A DNA stretch of 32,409 nucleotides. It comes from Candidatus Anaerotignum merdipullorum (GTDB lineage: Bacteria > Bacillota > Clostridia > Lachnospirales > Anaerotignaceae). The notes under the pieces are model-generated. The model saw only the letters and a list, made by a program, of their open reading frames with translations, was not told the origin of the DNA and ran no database searches. Each line of letters starts with the position of its first letter. Within the stretch, counting starts at the first letter, position 1. The position numbers were made by a program, and so were the translations under genes. The stretch lies in contig DXEB01000006.1 in NCBI GenBank assembly GCA_019115165.1, positions 1-32,409 on the forward strand, given 5' to 3'. This document shows, piece after piece, positions 24,447 to 31,887 of the stretch.

Positions 24447-24771
24447 TCTCTGTTTGTTCTGTCTGCACAGAAGGCAGCGCCCAGCGATTTTGTTGGAAAA
24501 AAACGGTCACCCGCTCACCAATCGCCCGTATTTCTTCCTGCGGCATATCATAGGCAATCACCTCTTTTATCCGTTGGGTTGCCCGTTCCGCCGTTTCTGT
24601 CGGAAACAAGGACAACAGGAAAATTCCTCCGCTGATTACCACCGTCACATAGAAACGAAAGAAAAACAAGTCCTTTTCCTTCTGTCCGCTCTCCGGCATA
24701 CGCTCCTGCCGTCGATACGCTGTCCGTCTTTGCCATTCTTGTCTGCGTTTTCTACGTTCTCTCTCTGTCAT
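24433..24771 (-). CDS. Membrane-anchor half of a split SpoIVFA-like protein
   Basis: A 112-aa frame starting at ATG 24771 with AGGAGG 7 bases upstream. It has a strongly basic, Arg-rich N-terminus (about 1-34), one membrane helix (about 36-55, FRFYVTVVISGGIFLLSLF), then an extracytoplasmic stretch ending SVQTEQTENEAP before TAG (24433-24435). A basic head, single helix and LytM domain match Bacillus SpoIVFA, the membrane protein that restrains the SpoIVFB protease of pro-sigma-K. The head alone lacks the M23 domain, which follows in the +1 frame. A sigma-E-like promoter directly upstream fits mother-cell expression, as known for spoIVFA. The neighbour rng also fits: in several Clostridia the spoIVF region lies near rng. 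Confidence 0.75.
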   Translation of the reverse strand: MTERERRKRRQEWQRRTAYRRQERMPESGQKEKDLFFFRFYVTVVISGGIFLLSLFPTETAERATQRIKEVIAYDMPQEEIRAIGERVTVFFQQNRWALPSVQTEQTENEAP

Positions 24772-24793
24772 GCCATCTCCTCCTGTCCTTTTC

Positions 24794-24822
24794 TATTTAT
24801 GAAAGAAACCGGACAAATATGA
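24794..24822 (-). promoter_or_regulatory. Putative sigma-E promoter of the SpoIVFA-like gene
   Basis: On the minus strand TCATATT (24822-24816), a 14-base spacer and CATAAATA (24801-24794). The known sigma-E pattern is KMATATT, 14-15 bases, CATACANT: the -35 fits fully and the -10 misses two positions. The leader to the ATG would be about 16 bases. Confidence 0.55.
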
Positions 24823-24908
24823 GCAAAAAACTGCTTTTTCCATGAGGACAAGCCATGGATATCCAACATTCCACCAGTATCGGCAAAACATCGGTCTCTT
24901 TTTTCTTT

Positions 24909-24937
24909 TTTACATCTTTCGTAAAATATGATAAAAT
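24909..24937 (+). promoter_or_regulatory. Sigma-A promoter of the ABC-F gene
   Basis: TTTACA (24909-24914), a 17-base spacer and TAAAAT (24932-24937), 33 bases before the start codon. Confidence 0.7.
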
Positions 24938-24970
24938 AAAACGACTACGCAGACAGAAAAGAGGATCTCA

Positions 24971-26887
24971 ATGGTTTTACTGACAGCAGAACATATTCGA
25001 AAGAGTTATGGCACCAGAGTCATATTTGATGATATTTCATTTAGCATCCACGAAGGAGATAAAATCGGTGTTGTCGGCATCAACGGCACCGGAAAATCCA
25101 CTCTCTTAAAGATTGTTGCTGGCGCAGGACAGGCAGACAGCGGGGAGATCGTTACCATGAACGGCATGCGTATCGGCTATCTTCCCCAATCTCCACAATT
25201 TACAGCAGGTACCACTGTCCTCGAGCAGGTATTTTATGGAGATAATCCTTTAATGGGTCTGGTACGAGATTATGAAACCGTAATGAAACAACTGGATCGC
25301 GAACCAGAACATCCCGCCTTGCTGCAAAAAGCAGCAGCACTCTCTGAACAAATGGATAAAGCAGAAGCATGGTCTTTAGAAAGCGAAGCCAAAACCATAT
25401 TAACCCGTTTGGGCATTACCGACTTTACGCAAAAAGTGGAAACCCTCTCCGGCGGTCAGCGCAAACGCGTGGCATTGGCAGCAGCACTCATTGCACCCGT
25501 GGATCTGCTGATTCTGGATGAACCGACCAACCATATTGACAATGATACCGTGGAATGGCTGGAAAAACATCTGGAAAAATATACCAAAGCACTACTGATG
25601 GTTACCCATGATCGATATTTTTTGGATCGGATTGCCAATCGCATGTTAGAGCTGGAACAGGGACATATTTACCCCTATCAGGCAAACTTCACCAAATATC
25701 TGGAGATGAAAGCCGAACGAGAAGACCGGCTTGCCGCGGAAGAACGCAAACGTCAAAATTTTCTGCGCAGCGAATTGGAATGGGTGCGCCGCGGTGCGCA
25801 GGCACGCAGCACCAAACAAAAAGCACGTCTGCAGCGCTTTGCGGAAATTTCTGCACAGCGCGCACCGGAAGAAAAACAAACCGTTTCTCTCTCTTCCGTC
25901 AACAGCCGCCTTGGGAAAAAAACCATTCAGCTGGATCATGTCTGCAAATCCTTTGCCGGAATCACATACATCCGTGATTTCAGTTATATCCTTCTGCGCA
26001 ACGATCGAATCGGAATTACCGGTAATAACGGCTGCGGCAAAACCACATTATTAAAACTGATGAGCGGACAGCTTGCACCGGACAGCGGTACCGTTATCCA
26101 CGGAGAAACCGTAAAAATCGGCGTATTTGCTCAGGAAAACGAAGCATTGGATGAAAACCAGCGTGTATTGGACTATATTCGGGATACAGCAGAATATGTC
26201 ACAACAGCAGACGGAAAGCTTTCCGCTTCCCAGCTGTTGGAAAAATTTTTGTTTCCTGTTTCCATGCAGCGCGGTCCCATCTCCATGCTCTCCGGTGGAG
26301 AAAAACGCCGCCTATACCTGGCAAAAGTATTGATGGAAGCGCCTAATATCCTGTTTTTAGATGAACCGACCAACGACTTGGATATTGAAACATTGATGAT
26401 CTTGGAAGATTATTTGGAACAATTTCCAGGTGCAGTGGTTGCCGTTTCCCATGACCGATATTTTCTGGATAAAACCATGAATCGGATTTTCGCATTTCTG
26501 GGCAACGGACAAATTAAGCAATATGAAGGCGGCTATACCGACTTCCGCCAAGCATATTTACGGGAAGTACCTACTCCTGCTGCTTCCCCTGCCTCAAAGC
26601 CCGATTCTACACCGCAGGTAAAAGAAAAAAAGCTCTTCAAAATGACTTATAAAGATCAACGGGAATATGATGGCATTACAGATGAAATCACCGCATTAGA
26701 AGAAAAAATCGCGGCATTGGAACATGAAATGGCTACCTGCGCCACAGATTATCAAAAATTACAAACATTATCTGAAGAAAAAGAGACTGCAGAAGCAGCA
26801 TTGGAAGCAAAAATGGAACGCTGGATGGAATTGAGTGAATTAGCTGAAACCATTGCGCAAAACAAACAATCTCTGCCAAATCCCTAA
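24971..26887 (+). CDS. ABC-F ATPase, Uup-like
   Basis: A cytosolic protein with two ATPase domains and no membrane domain. ABC-F proteins act on ribosomes; Uup-type members also influence DNA branch migration and ribosome assembly. The 638-aa sequence has Walker A GINGTGKS (36-43), signature LSGGQRKR and DEPTNHID in the first half, and GNNGCGKT, LSGGEKRR and DEPTNDLD in the second. The linker between them (about 235-300) is a charged helical pair (RLAAEERKRQ) of the P-site tRNA-interaction type. The last 60 residues form a coiled coil (ITALEEKIAALEHEM), typical of Uup rather than of antibiotic-resistance ABC-F proteins. It is preceded by its own promoter and an AGAGGA site. No clear terminator follows. 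Confidence 0.93.
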   Translation: MVLLTAEHIRKSYGTRVIFDDISFSIHEGDKIGVVGINGTGKSTLLKIVAGAGQADSGEIVTMNGMRIGYLPQSPQFTAGTTVLEQVFYGDNPLMGLVRDYETVMKQLDREPEHPALLQKAAALSEQMDKAEAWSLESEAKTILTRLGITDFTQKVETLSGGQRKRVALAAALIAPVDLLILDEPTNHIDNDTVEWLEKHLEKYTKALLMVTHDRYFLDRIANRMLELEQGHIYPYQANFTKYLEMKAEREDRLAAEERKRQNFLRSELEWVRRGAQARSTKQKARLQRFAEISAQRAPEEKQTVSLSSVNSRLGKKTIQLDHVCKSFAGITYIRDFSYILLRNDRIGITGNNGCGKTTLLKLMSGQLAPDSGTVIHGETVKIGVFAQENEALDENQRVLDYIRDTAEYVTTADGKLSASQLLEKFLFPVSMQRGPISMLSGGEKRRLYLAKVLMEAPNILFLDEPTNDLDIETLMILEDYLEQFPGAVVAVSHDRYFLDKTMNRIFAFLGNGQIKQYEGGYTDFRQAYLREVPTPAASPASKPDSTPQVKEKKLFKMTYKDQREYDGITDEITALEEKIAALEHEMATCATDYQKLQTLSEEKETAEAALEAKMERWMELSELAETIAQNKQSLPNP

Positions 26888-27000
26888 TCCGGCGGCTTTT
26901 ACTTCCACATTCACAATTTGCATGCCAAACACCTTTAGAACAACTTCCCCATTTTTTATGCGCATCTATTTCTAGTCTAATCATTTTGGAAGGAACTCAG

Positions 27001-27177
27001 ATGACAGGAAAGCAGAAAAGACCGGATGACATCCGGATCCTGACTATTTTCTTGCCATCTGATTCTCTATCCTTACCAATGGCACGAAGATGTATCCTGT
27101 ATCTCTGCAAAATTTATCTTCTTTCCTGTGTTTTCTTGGGTTTATTTTTGTGCATGCAGATCCTGCTACAATACTAA
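27001..27177 (+). CDS. Putative small membrane protein, 58 aa
   Basis: ATG at 27001 has GGAAGGA about 7 bases upstream, and the frame ends at TAA (27175-27177). The N-terminal half is polar (MTGKQKRPDDIRILT), and the C-terminal half is one hydrophobic segment (about 36-58) ending CMQILLQY. It could be a tail-anchored membrane peptide. I do not recognise it. No clear promoter or terminator was found, and base composition does not separate it from its surroundings, so it may also be a chance frame. Confidence 0.35.
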   Translation: MTGKQKRPDDIRILTIFLPSDSLSLPMARRCILYLCKIYLLSCVFLGLFLCMQILLQY

Positions 27178-27616
27178 AGTACAGGCGGCGATCATCCAGA
27201 AAAAGCTCCTGTCTGAAAATGCATCCTTGACCTCTCTGTCAGTCTATCCATGCCATCTCCGCATTTCCCTCTTTCGCTTCACAGCAATACAATGCCCCTA
27301 CTTTCCATATTCTGTAGATGCCTTTAAGGTTTTGCGCATCGCTGTCTATCATTTTTCTATATCTTCCAATCCCAAGACCAAACAGTATCCCATACCAAAA
27401 CAATCAAACTTGTCGCAGCCTCCCGTCCATCCATCTGAAAACCATTTCATGTAAAGCAAAACGGTCAAAGCGATTCCCAACCTGCCTCGTTTCTTCAATG
27501 GTATCACTGCTTTTTGTAAATACACCCTCTTCTTCCCATGTCTCTGCTTTATCTCAGTCCAGATGGTACCATTTCAGTCTTTTCCGTTTGGCTTTCTGTA
27601 CCATCCTAACTTTTGC
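27178..27616. other. Stretch without an intact gene; possible remnant on the minus strand
   Basis: No recognisable gene. On the minus strand one frame runs from ATG 27604 through about 170 codons broken only by three TGA codons (27554-27556, 27404-27406, 27239-27241). The pieces read like ordinary protein (for example WEEEGVFTKSSDTIEETRQ) but match nothing I know. It may be a decayed gene or chance. Confidence 0.3.
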
Positions 27617-27653
27617 AAAAAAGACTGCTGTGCGTCGTTTTCGCACTACAGTC
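27617..27653 (-). terminator. Terminator of the carboxypeptidase gene
   Basis: On the minus strand GACTGTAGTGCG pairs with CGCACAGCAGTC (one mismatch and one G-T pair) around AAAACGA, followed by TTTTTT. It begins 10 bases after the stop. Confidence 0.85.
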
Positions 27654-27662
27654 TTTTCCTCT

Positions 27663-28838
27663 TCAGCACCACCTATCCAGCATCCGCCGCAGCATGGTAT
27701 CTATATTGATTTTCTCCACATCTTCCGCCGTAACCACTTCTGCTCTACCGACTTCTGCCCCATCCCGCAGATAAACCAGCTCCCCAACTTTCGTTCCCGC
27801 TTGTACCGGCGCTTCTACCGCTGAAAGCAGTTCCGTTCGCGTTTCCCATTTGGAATCCGCCCCCTTTGGTGTCAAAACTGAAATTTCTTCCGCTGTAACC
27901 GCCGTCACGGTGTCTTCCATTCCTTTGTCAACAGCCACCTCTCCAACCGCATATCCTTTTTCCCGACCTTTTTCTAATGTATAATTCGCAAAACCATAAT
28001 CTAACAGACGCATCACTTCCTGAAAACGCACCTTAAAATCCGGTGCTGCCATTACCACAGCAATCAAATGCATCCCATCCCGTTCTGCCGTTCCGGATAA
28101 GCAGTATAATGCATTCCCAGTGGAACCTGTTTTCAATCCAGTTGCTCCATCATACCACTGAATGAGTTTATTCGTGTTCGTCAGTCCGAATGTTTCTTCT
28201 CCTCGCCTGGTTTTATGTATGATACTATCCTGCCATGTTGTAGTATACTCCTGGATTTCCGGGAAATTTTTCATTAGCTCCCGACTCATCAATGCAATAT
28301 CATATGCACTGGTCACATGCCCATCCGCGTCCAAACCACAAGCATTGACAAAATGCGTATCCTCCATTCCCAACTCTTTTGCCCGTTCATTCATCTTTTG
28401 TACAAACGCTTCTTCGCTTCCTGCCAGAAATTCTGCCATTGCTACAGCCGCATCATTGGCAGACGCAATGGCAATACATTTTGTCATATCTGCTGCTGTC
28501 TGTGTCTCTCCTTCTTCCAAAAACACTTGAGAACCACCCATGGAAGCGGCATGTTCACTGACCTGTACCGTGTCTGTCCAGTCAAATGCGCCGTCCCGTT
28601 CCCCTTCATAAATCAATAGCAGCGTCATCACCTTCGTTACGCTTGCTGGCGGCAGCGCTTCATGACTATTTTGCTCGTATAGGATAGTGCCGGTATCTTC
28701 TTCCATCAAAATAGCACTCTGGGATGACAACCCCAAATCCGTCAAATTTTCGTATTGCCGCTCAGCCGCAAAAACACTCAGGCAGCAGCTCATACAAAAC
28801 AGCAGCGCCAGCACCGCTGACCATACTTTTTGTTTCAT
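27663..28838 (-). CDS. D-alanyl-D-alanine carboxypeptidase (DacA/DacF, PBP5 family)
   Basis: Removes the last D-Ala from peptidoglycan pentapeptides outside the membrane. From the ATG at 28838 (GGAGG 8 bases upstream) the protein has 391 aa: a signal peptide (1-24, cleavage after SVFA), the penicillin-binding motifs SVTK (66-69), SAN (126-128) and KTG (236-238), and a C-terminal beta-rich PBP5_C domain (about 285-380). An in-frame extension of 29 codons upstream has no ribosome-binding site and would hide the signal peptide. Sporulation-linked (DacF, DacB) and vegetative (DacA) members cannot be told apart from motifs alone; no sporulation promoter was seen. The upstream neighbour on the same strand is sfsA, 64 bases away. 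Confidence 0.93.
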   Translation of the reverse strand: MKQKVWSAVLALLFCMSCCLSVFAAERQYENLTDLGLSSQSAILMEEDTGTILYEQNSHEALPPASVTKVMTLLLIYEGERDGAFDWTDTVQVSEHAASMGGSQVFLEEGETQTAADMTKCIAIASANDAAVAMAEFLAGSEEAFVQKMNERAKELGMEDTHFVNACGLDADGHVTSAYDIALMSRELMKNFPEIQEYTTTWQDSIIHKTRRGEETFGLTNTNKLIQWYDGATGLKTGSTGNALYCLSGTAERDGMHLIAVVMAAPDFKVRFQEVMRLLDYGFANYTLEKGREKGYAVGEVAVDKGMEDTVTAVTAEEISVLTPKGADSKWETRTELLSAVEAPVQAGTKVGELVYLRDGAEVGRAEVVTAEDVEKINIDTMLRRMLDRWC

Positions 28839-28902
28839 ACGTTTTCCTCCATATCTGTCATTACTAAACTCTATGTTTGACCGATACGGGATATGTATCT
28901 TT

Positions 28903-29598
28903 TTACAGCCGCACAGGTACAGCATGGTTCATCTGCAATCCACGTTCCCATACGCGACAGTCATATGCCAATATACGCACCCCTGCCTGTGCCGCATCTT
29001 GCAATGCCTGTGCAAAAACAGCATCTCGTTTGGCATTTGGACAAAACGCATGAACCCCTTGCATCTGAACAAGAAACAGCACCGCTGCCTCATACCCTTG
29101 CTGTCTTGCCGAAACCAACTCCGCTAAATGCTTTGCCCCCCGTTTCGTTGGCGCATCCGGAAACATGGCAATTCCCGCTTCTTCCAACGTCACGCCTTTG
29201 ACCTCCACAAATCCTTTTCTTCCTTCCGCTTCATAGTATAAATCAAACCGTGAGCTCCCAAAGCGCACTTCCTGCCGAATCCGGCACACCGCACCCAGCT
29301 CTGTAATTCTGCCTGCTGCCAATGCTTCTGCCGCCACGGCATTTGGCGCCTGCGCATCCAGATTAACCAATCGTTCCCCTTTGCAGACAGCTATCAGAGA
29401 ATACTGTGTCTTTCGATTTGGATGATTGCTTTTCTCCAAATATACCACCGCGCCTTCCTGCAGCAGTTCTCTGCATCGCCCGGTATTTTTCACATGTACC
29501 TGCATGCATTCTTCGCCGCATGCCACCTCTGCCAAAAAGCGATTGGGACGCCGTAAAAAAGTTCCTTTAGCGATTTCATTCTGATATTCCAATTCCAT
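28903..29598 (-). CDS. sfsA: SfsA family protein
   Basis: A conserved protein named sugar fermentation stimulation protein in E. coli; its predicted fold is an OB domain joined to a nuclease-like domain, and its true role is unsettled. The 231-aa frame shows FLRRPNRFLAEV (about 14-25), HVKNTGRCREL (about 35-45), and the nuclease-like DLYY...GFVEVKGVTLEE segment with FPDAPTKRGAKHL. The ATG at 29598 is too close to the AAGAGGA site; a TTG two codons later (29592) is 6 bases from it and may be the true start. It lies 32 bases after the rubrerythrin stop on the same strand, so they may be co-transcribed. Confidence 0.92.
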   Translation of the reverse strand: MELEYQNEIAKGTFLRRPNRFLAEVACGEECMQVHVKNTGRCRELLQEGAVVYLEKSNHPNRKTQYSLIAVCKGERLVNLDAQAPNAVAAEALAAGRITELGAVCRIRQEVRFGSSRFDLYYEAEGRKGFVEVKGVTLEEAGIAMFPDAPTKRGAKHLAELVSARQQGYEAAVLFLVQMQGVHAFCPNAKRDAVFAQALQDAAQAGVRILAYDCRVWERGLQMNHAVPVRL

Positions 29599-29616
29599 TC
29601 CTCTTTTCTATGTAAC

Positions 29617-29632
29617 GAGAGGTTTCCCTCTC
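29617..29632 (-). promoter_or_regulatory. GNRA-type hairpin overlapping the rubrerythrin stop codon
   Basis: On the minus strand GAGAGG-GAAA-CCTCTC forms a perfect 6-bp stem closed by a GAAA tetraloop. It begins inside the TGA stop codon and ends before the sfsA ribosome-binding site. No T-run follows, so it is not an ordinary terminator; it may be an RNA-stability or processing element. Confidence 0.5.
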
Positions 29633-30164
29633 AATAATTTTTTGACTTGCGTTCAAAAAACGCCTGTGGATGCTGGCAAACCGGGCATGTTTTGGGCGGT
29701 TCTGCCCCAACATAAACAAAACCGCAATTTCTGCATACCCATACGGTCTGTTCTGTGTCTTGAAATACGCGTTTTTCCTGCATCAGACGCAACAGCGCCT
29801 GATAACGCACTTCATGTTCTTTCTCCACTGAAGCCAGATTGCGGAAGAACAATGCAATTTCTTCAAAACCTTCTTCTTTCGCTACCTGTTCCATTTCTTT
29901 GTAAATATCTGCCCATTCTTCATGTTCACCTTCTGCACCCGCTTTTAGATTATCTTCTGTTGTGCCAACACCACCCAAAAAACGGAAAATCCGTTTCGCA
30001 TGCTGGCGTTCATTATCAGCGGTTTCCCAAAAATATCCTTTGATTTGTTCATAACCTTCTTTTGCTGCCTGTTCTCCAAAAAAATCATATTTGTTTGCCG
30101 CCATGGATTCTCCTGCAAACGCCGCCAATAAATTTTGTTCTGTTTTGCTGCCCTTTACGTTCAT
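29631..30164 (-). CDS. rbr: Rubrerythrin
   Basis: A cytosolic peroxide reductase protecting anaerobes from oxygen stress; electrons pass through the rubredoxin domain to a di-iron site. From the ATG at 30164 (AAAGGGG 10 bases upstream) the protein has 177 aa. The four-helix domain carries E19, E52-x-x-H55, and E114-x-x-H117, consistent with the di-iron ligands, and the C-terminal rubredoxin-like domain has C144-x2-C147 and C160-x2-C163. This is the common rubrerythrin order (di-iron domain first). The promoter region is shared with the divergent 513-aa gene. I looked for a PerR box there and saw only one half-site-like TTATAAT. Confidence 0.96.
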   Translation of the reverse strand: MNVKGSKTEQNLLAAFAGESMAANKYDFFGEQAAKEGYEQIKGYFWETADNERQHAKRIFRFLGGVGTTEDNLKAGAEGEHEEWADIYKEMEQVAKEEGFEEIALFFRNLASVEKEHEVRYQALLRLMQEKRVFQDTEQTVWVCRNCGFVYVGAEPPKTCPVCQHPQAFFERKSKNY

Positions 30165-30260
30165 ACCTGAAAAACCCCTTTCTGTCAAGTCATTTCACAT
30201 TCATTTTCCCCGTTCTATCCAAATTTATACAGAAAAAATCGCAATCTTTTTTTGTTGTAC

Positions 30261-30289
30261 TTGTACTCTGACCATCTTTCCTTTATAAT
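30261..30289 (+). promoter_or_regulatory. Sigma-A promoter of the 513-aa gene
   Basis: TTGTAC (30261-30266), a 17-base spacer and a perfect TATAAT (30284-30289), 39 bases before the GTG start. Confidence 0.75.
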
Positions 30290-30328
30290 AAGTGCGGAAG
30301 AAAACGGAAAAGAAAGGAGTCCTGCCCC

Positions 30329-31870
30329 GTGCAGCCCAAAGCTTTGGAAGAAAAAATCAAACATCTATCGGCGGATTATATCTATGAGCAGGCAGTCGGC
30401 AGTATGCTGCTGATGCTGATGAGCGCCATGGAAGACGTAGAAAAAGGTGAGACACCTCTGCCTTATGCCATACATGAAGACATTCTTTCCATTCGTACCA
30501 AAATTCGTACATATTTATTATCTTTGGAAGATATTTTGGACGGCGAAGCCTGCTTGCGCACAGAAGCATTGGAATCATGCCTAGACGCCAAAGCGCAGCT
30601 GCTTCGTATTTACGAAACCATTTATAGTTATTTTTCTCAGTGGAATCTATTTTCTACATTGGTCAGCGACCAAATCGCACTGCGCAAATATCGGGAAGAT
30701 AGCATTTCTGATGACAAAATAGACTGGTCCCTGTTTTTTGCCGATTGTCACGCTTTTATGGAAAGCGGCAAAACGCTGTTAGAACAAAAAAAAGATATGG
30801 GACAATTATTGAAATGTCTGCCAATGCATATGGCACGAGAAAAATATTACGATATCATTCGACAAAGTCTGCAGGCTGCGTTTGCTGGCGAAAGCCGTGC
30901 GTGCATCGAACAATCTCTGCGCGCATTTGAAGGCTTTTGCTGCCCGGAAACCAATCCACTCTACGGCAAATACTTTGGTGAAATTGCCACATGGCTAGGT
31001 GAAAAACGGCTCGTACTGCCACATAAAATGAGCGATGCGGAGCTACAGGAATTTTATCAAGATTTGGAAACGGTTCTGGAGAGTCTTCAGGAAATCGAAG
31101 AATTCTTTTCCTGCATGTTACATGACCTCAATTCTTTGATCCTGCTGTTTTATCTAACCTATCGCTTTTCCGACCTAACGGAACGTGATAGCACCTATGC
31201 AGATCTGTATCATACCGTATGTGAATTCTGGAGCGGCGAGTTGAATGAAACAGAAAAAGCCGCCTATTTGGACACCTTAAACGAACAACTGGAGCAGGCG
31301 GTAGAACCGGTGATCGACCGTGCAAACGCCATAGGGAAAGAAGAATATACACTGCTGCAAGAAATCGGCACATTTGAGAATTTCAGCGAGGACACTCGTA
31401 AAATATTGATGACGGAAGAATTCATTCGCGATTGTTTTTTTGGAGATTTGAATGATGAACTGTTCCAATTTCATCTGCCGGAAGATTTGCCTGCTGCTTC
31501 TGACGACGAAAAAACAGAATTGTTCGCAGCATTTTTAGAAAAAACTCGCAGTTCTTTAGAAACTCTTCCGGTGCAGACTAGAAAAGTAGCGATGCAGACA
31601 CTGATGGGCGCCTTGCCTCCCATCTACTCTGTACAGGAAGCGATGGATCTGGTCATGGAATCCATCGACAAAGCGGTCTCTACGGAACAGAAAGTTTTGA
31701 TTGTGGACAAAGTCGGTACCGTATTCCAGGAAAACCACTATCACTCCATTGCAGATTCCGCTCCAGAACACCATCATCACGATTGTGACTGTGGACATGA
31801 CCATTCTCATCACGACCACAACTGTGACTGTGGGCATGACCATTCTCATCATGATCACCATCATCATTGA
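30329..31870 (+). CDS. Unknown 513-aa helical protein with a Cys/His/Asp metal-binding-type tail
   Basis: GTG start (30329) with AAAGGAG 9 bases upstream. About 477 residues form an acidic protein of predicted long helices with no signal peptide, membrane helix or motif I recognise (stretches such as LEDILDGEACL, SLQEIEEFFSCMLHDL). The last 33 residues (481-513) hold 17 His, 4 Cys and 7 Asp, in two near-identical 13-residue units of pattern (D/N)CDCGHDHSHHDH with flanking His runs. Such tails occur in nickel and zinc chaperones and storage proteins (HypB, SlyD, CooJ) and bind several metal ions. I infer a cytosolic metal-binding role; the main domain is unassigned. The glyoxalase-like gene starts 17 bases downstream with no terminator between, so the two are probably co-transcribed. 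Confidence 0.85.
   Translation: MQPKALEEKIKHLSADYIYEQAVGSMLLMLMSAMEDVEKGETPLPYAIHEDILSIRTKIRTYLLSLEDILDGEACLRTEALESCLDAKAQLLRIYETIYSYFSQWNLFSTLVSDQIALRKYREDSISDDKIDWSLFFADCHAFMESGKTLLEQKKDMGQLLKCLPMHMAREKYYDIIRQSLQAAFAGESRACIEQSLRAFEGFCCPETNPLYGKYFGEIATWLGEKRLVLPHKMSDAELQEFYQDLETVLESLQEIEEFFSCMLHDLNSLILLFYLTYRFSDLTERDSTYADLYHTVCEFWSGELNETEKAAYLDTLNEQLEQAVEPVIDRANAIGKEEYTLLQEIGTFENFSEDTRKILMTEEFIRDCFFGDLNDELFQFHLPEDLPAASDDEKTELFAAFLEKTRSSLETLPVQTRKVAMQTLMGALPPIYSVQEAMDLVMESIDKAVSTEQKVLIVDKVGTVFQENHYHSIADSAPEHHHHDCDCGHDHSHHDHNCDCGHDHSHHDHHHH
31781..31858 (+). repeat. Two tandem 39-bp units coding the Cys/His tail
   Basis: Units 31781-31819 and 31820-31858 are identical at 35 of 39 bases. Three of the four differences are silent third-position changes and one turns Asp into Asn. 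The pattern indicates duplication followed by selection on the protein; it is not a CRISPR. Confidence 0.9.
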
Positions 31871-31887
31871 TACCAAGGAGGATTGCT

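Noticed and set aside
27318-27824. Plus-strand frame of 168 codons crossing the dacA terminator and 3' end
   Set aside because: It runs through a strong terminator and opposite a recognised gene; no ribosome-binding site.
30165-30260. Promoter or PerR operator for rubrerythrin
   Set aside because: TATAAA- and TAGAAC-like boxes are present, but none has a -35 at proper spacing, and no full PerR palindrome was found.
31781-31858. Short tandem repeat considered as a CRISPR or phase-variable tract
   Set aside because: The units abut without spacers, stay in frame and differ mainly at silent positions; they code the metal-binding-type tail.
31556-31876. Minus-strand frame rich in Met and Val opposite the His-rich tail
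   Set aside because: The reverse complement of His/Asp codon repeats reads as Met/Val repeats; an artefact of the tail.
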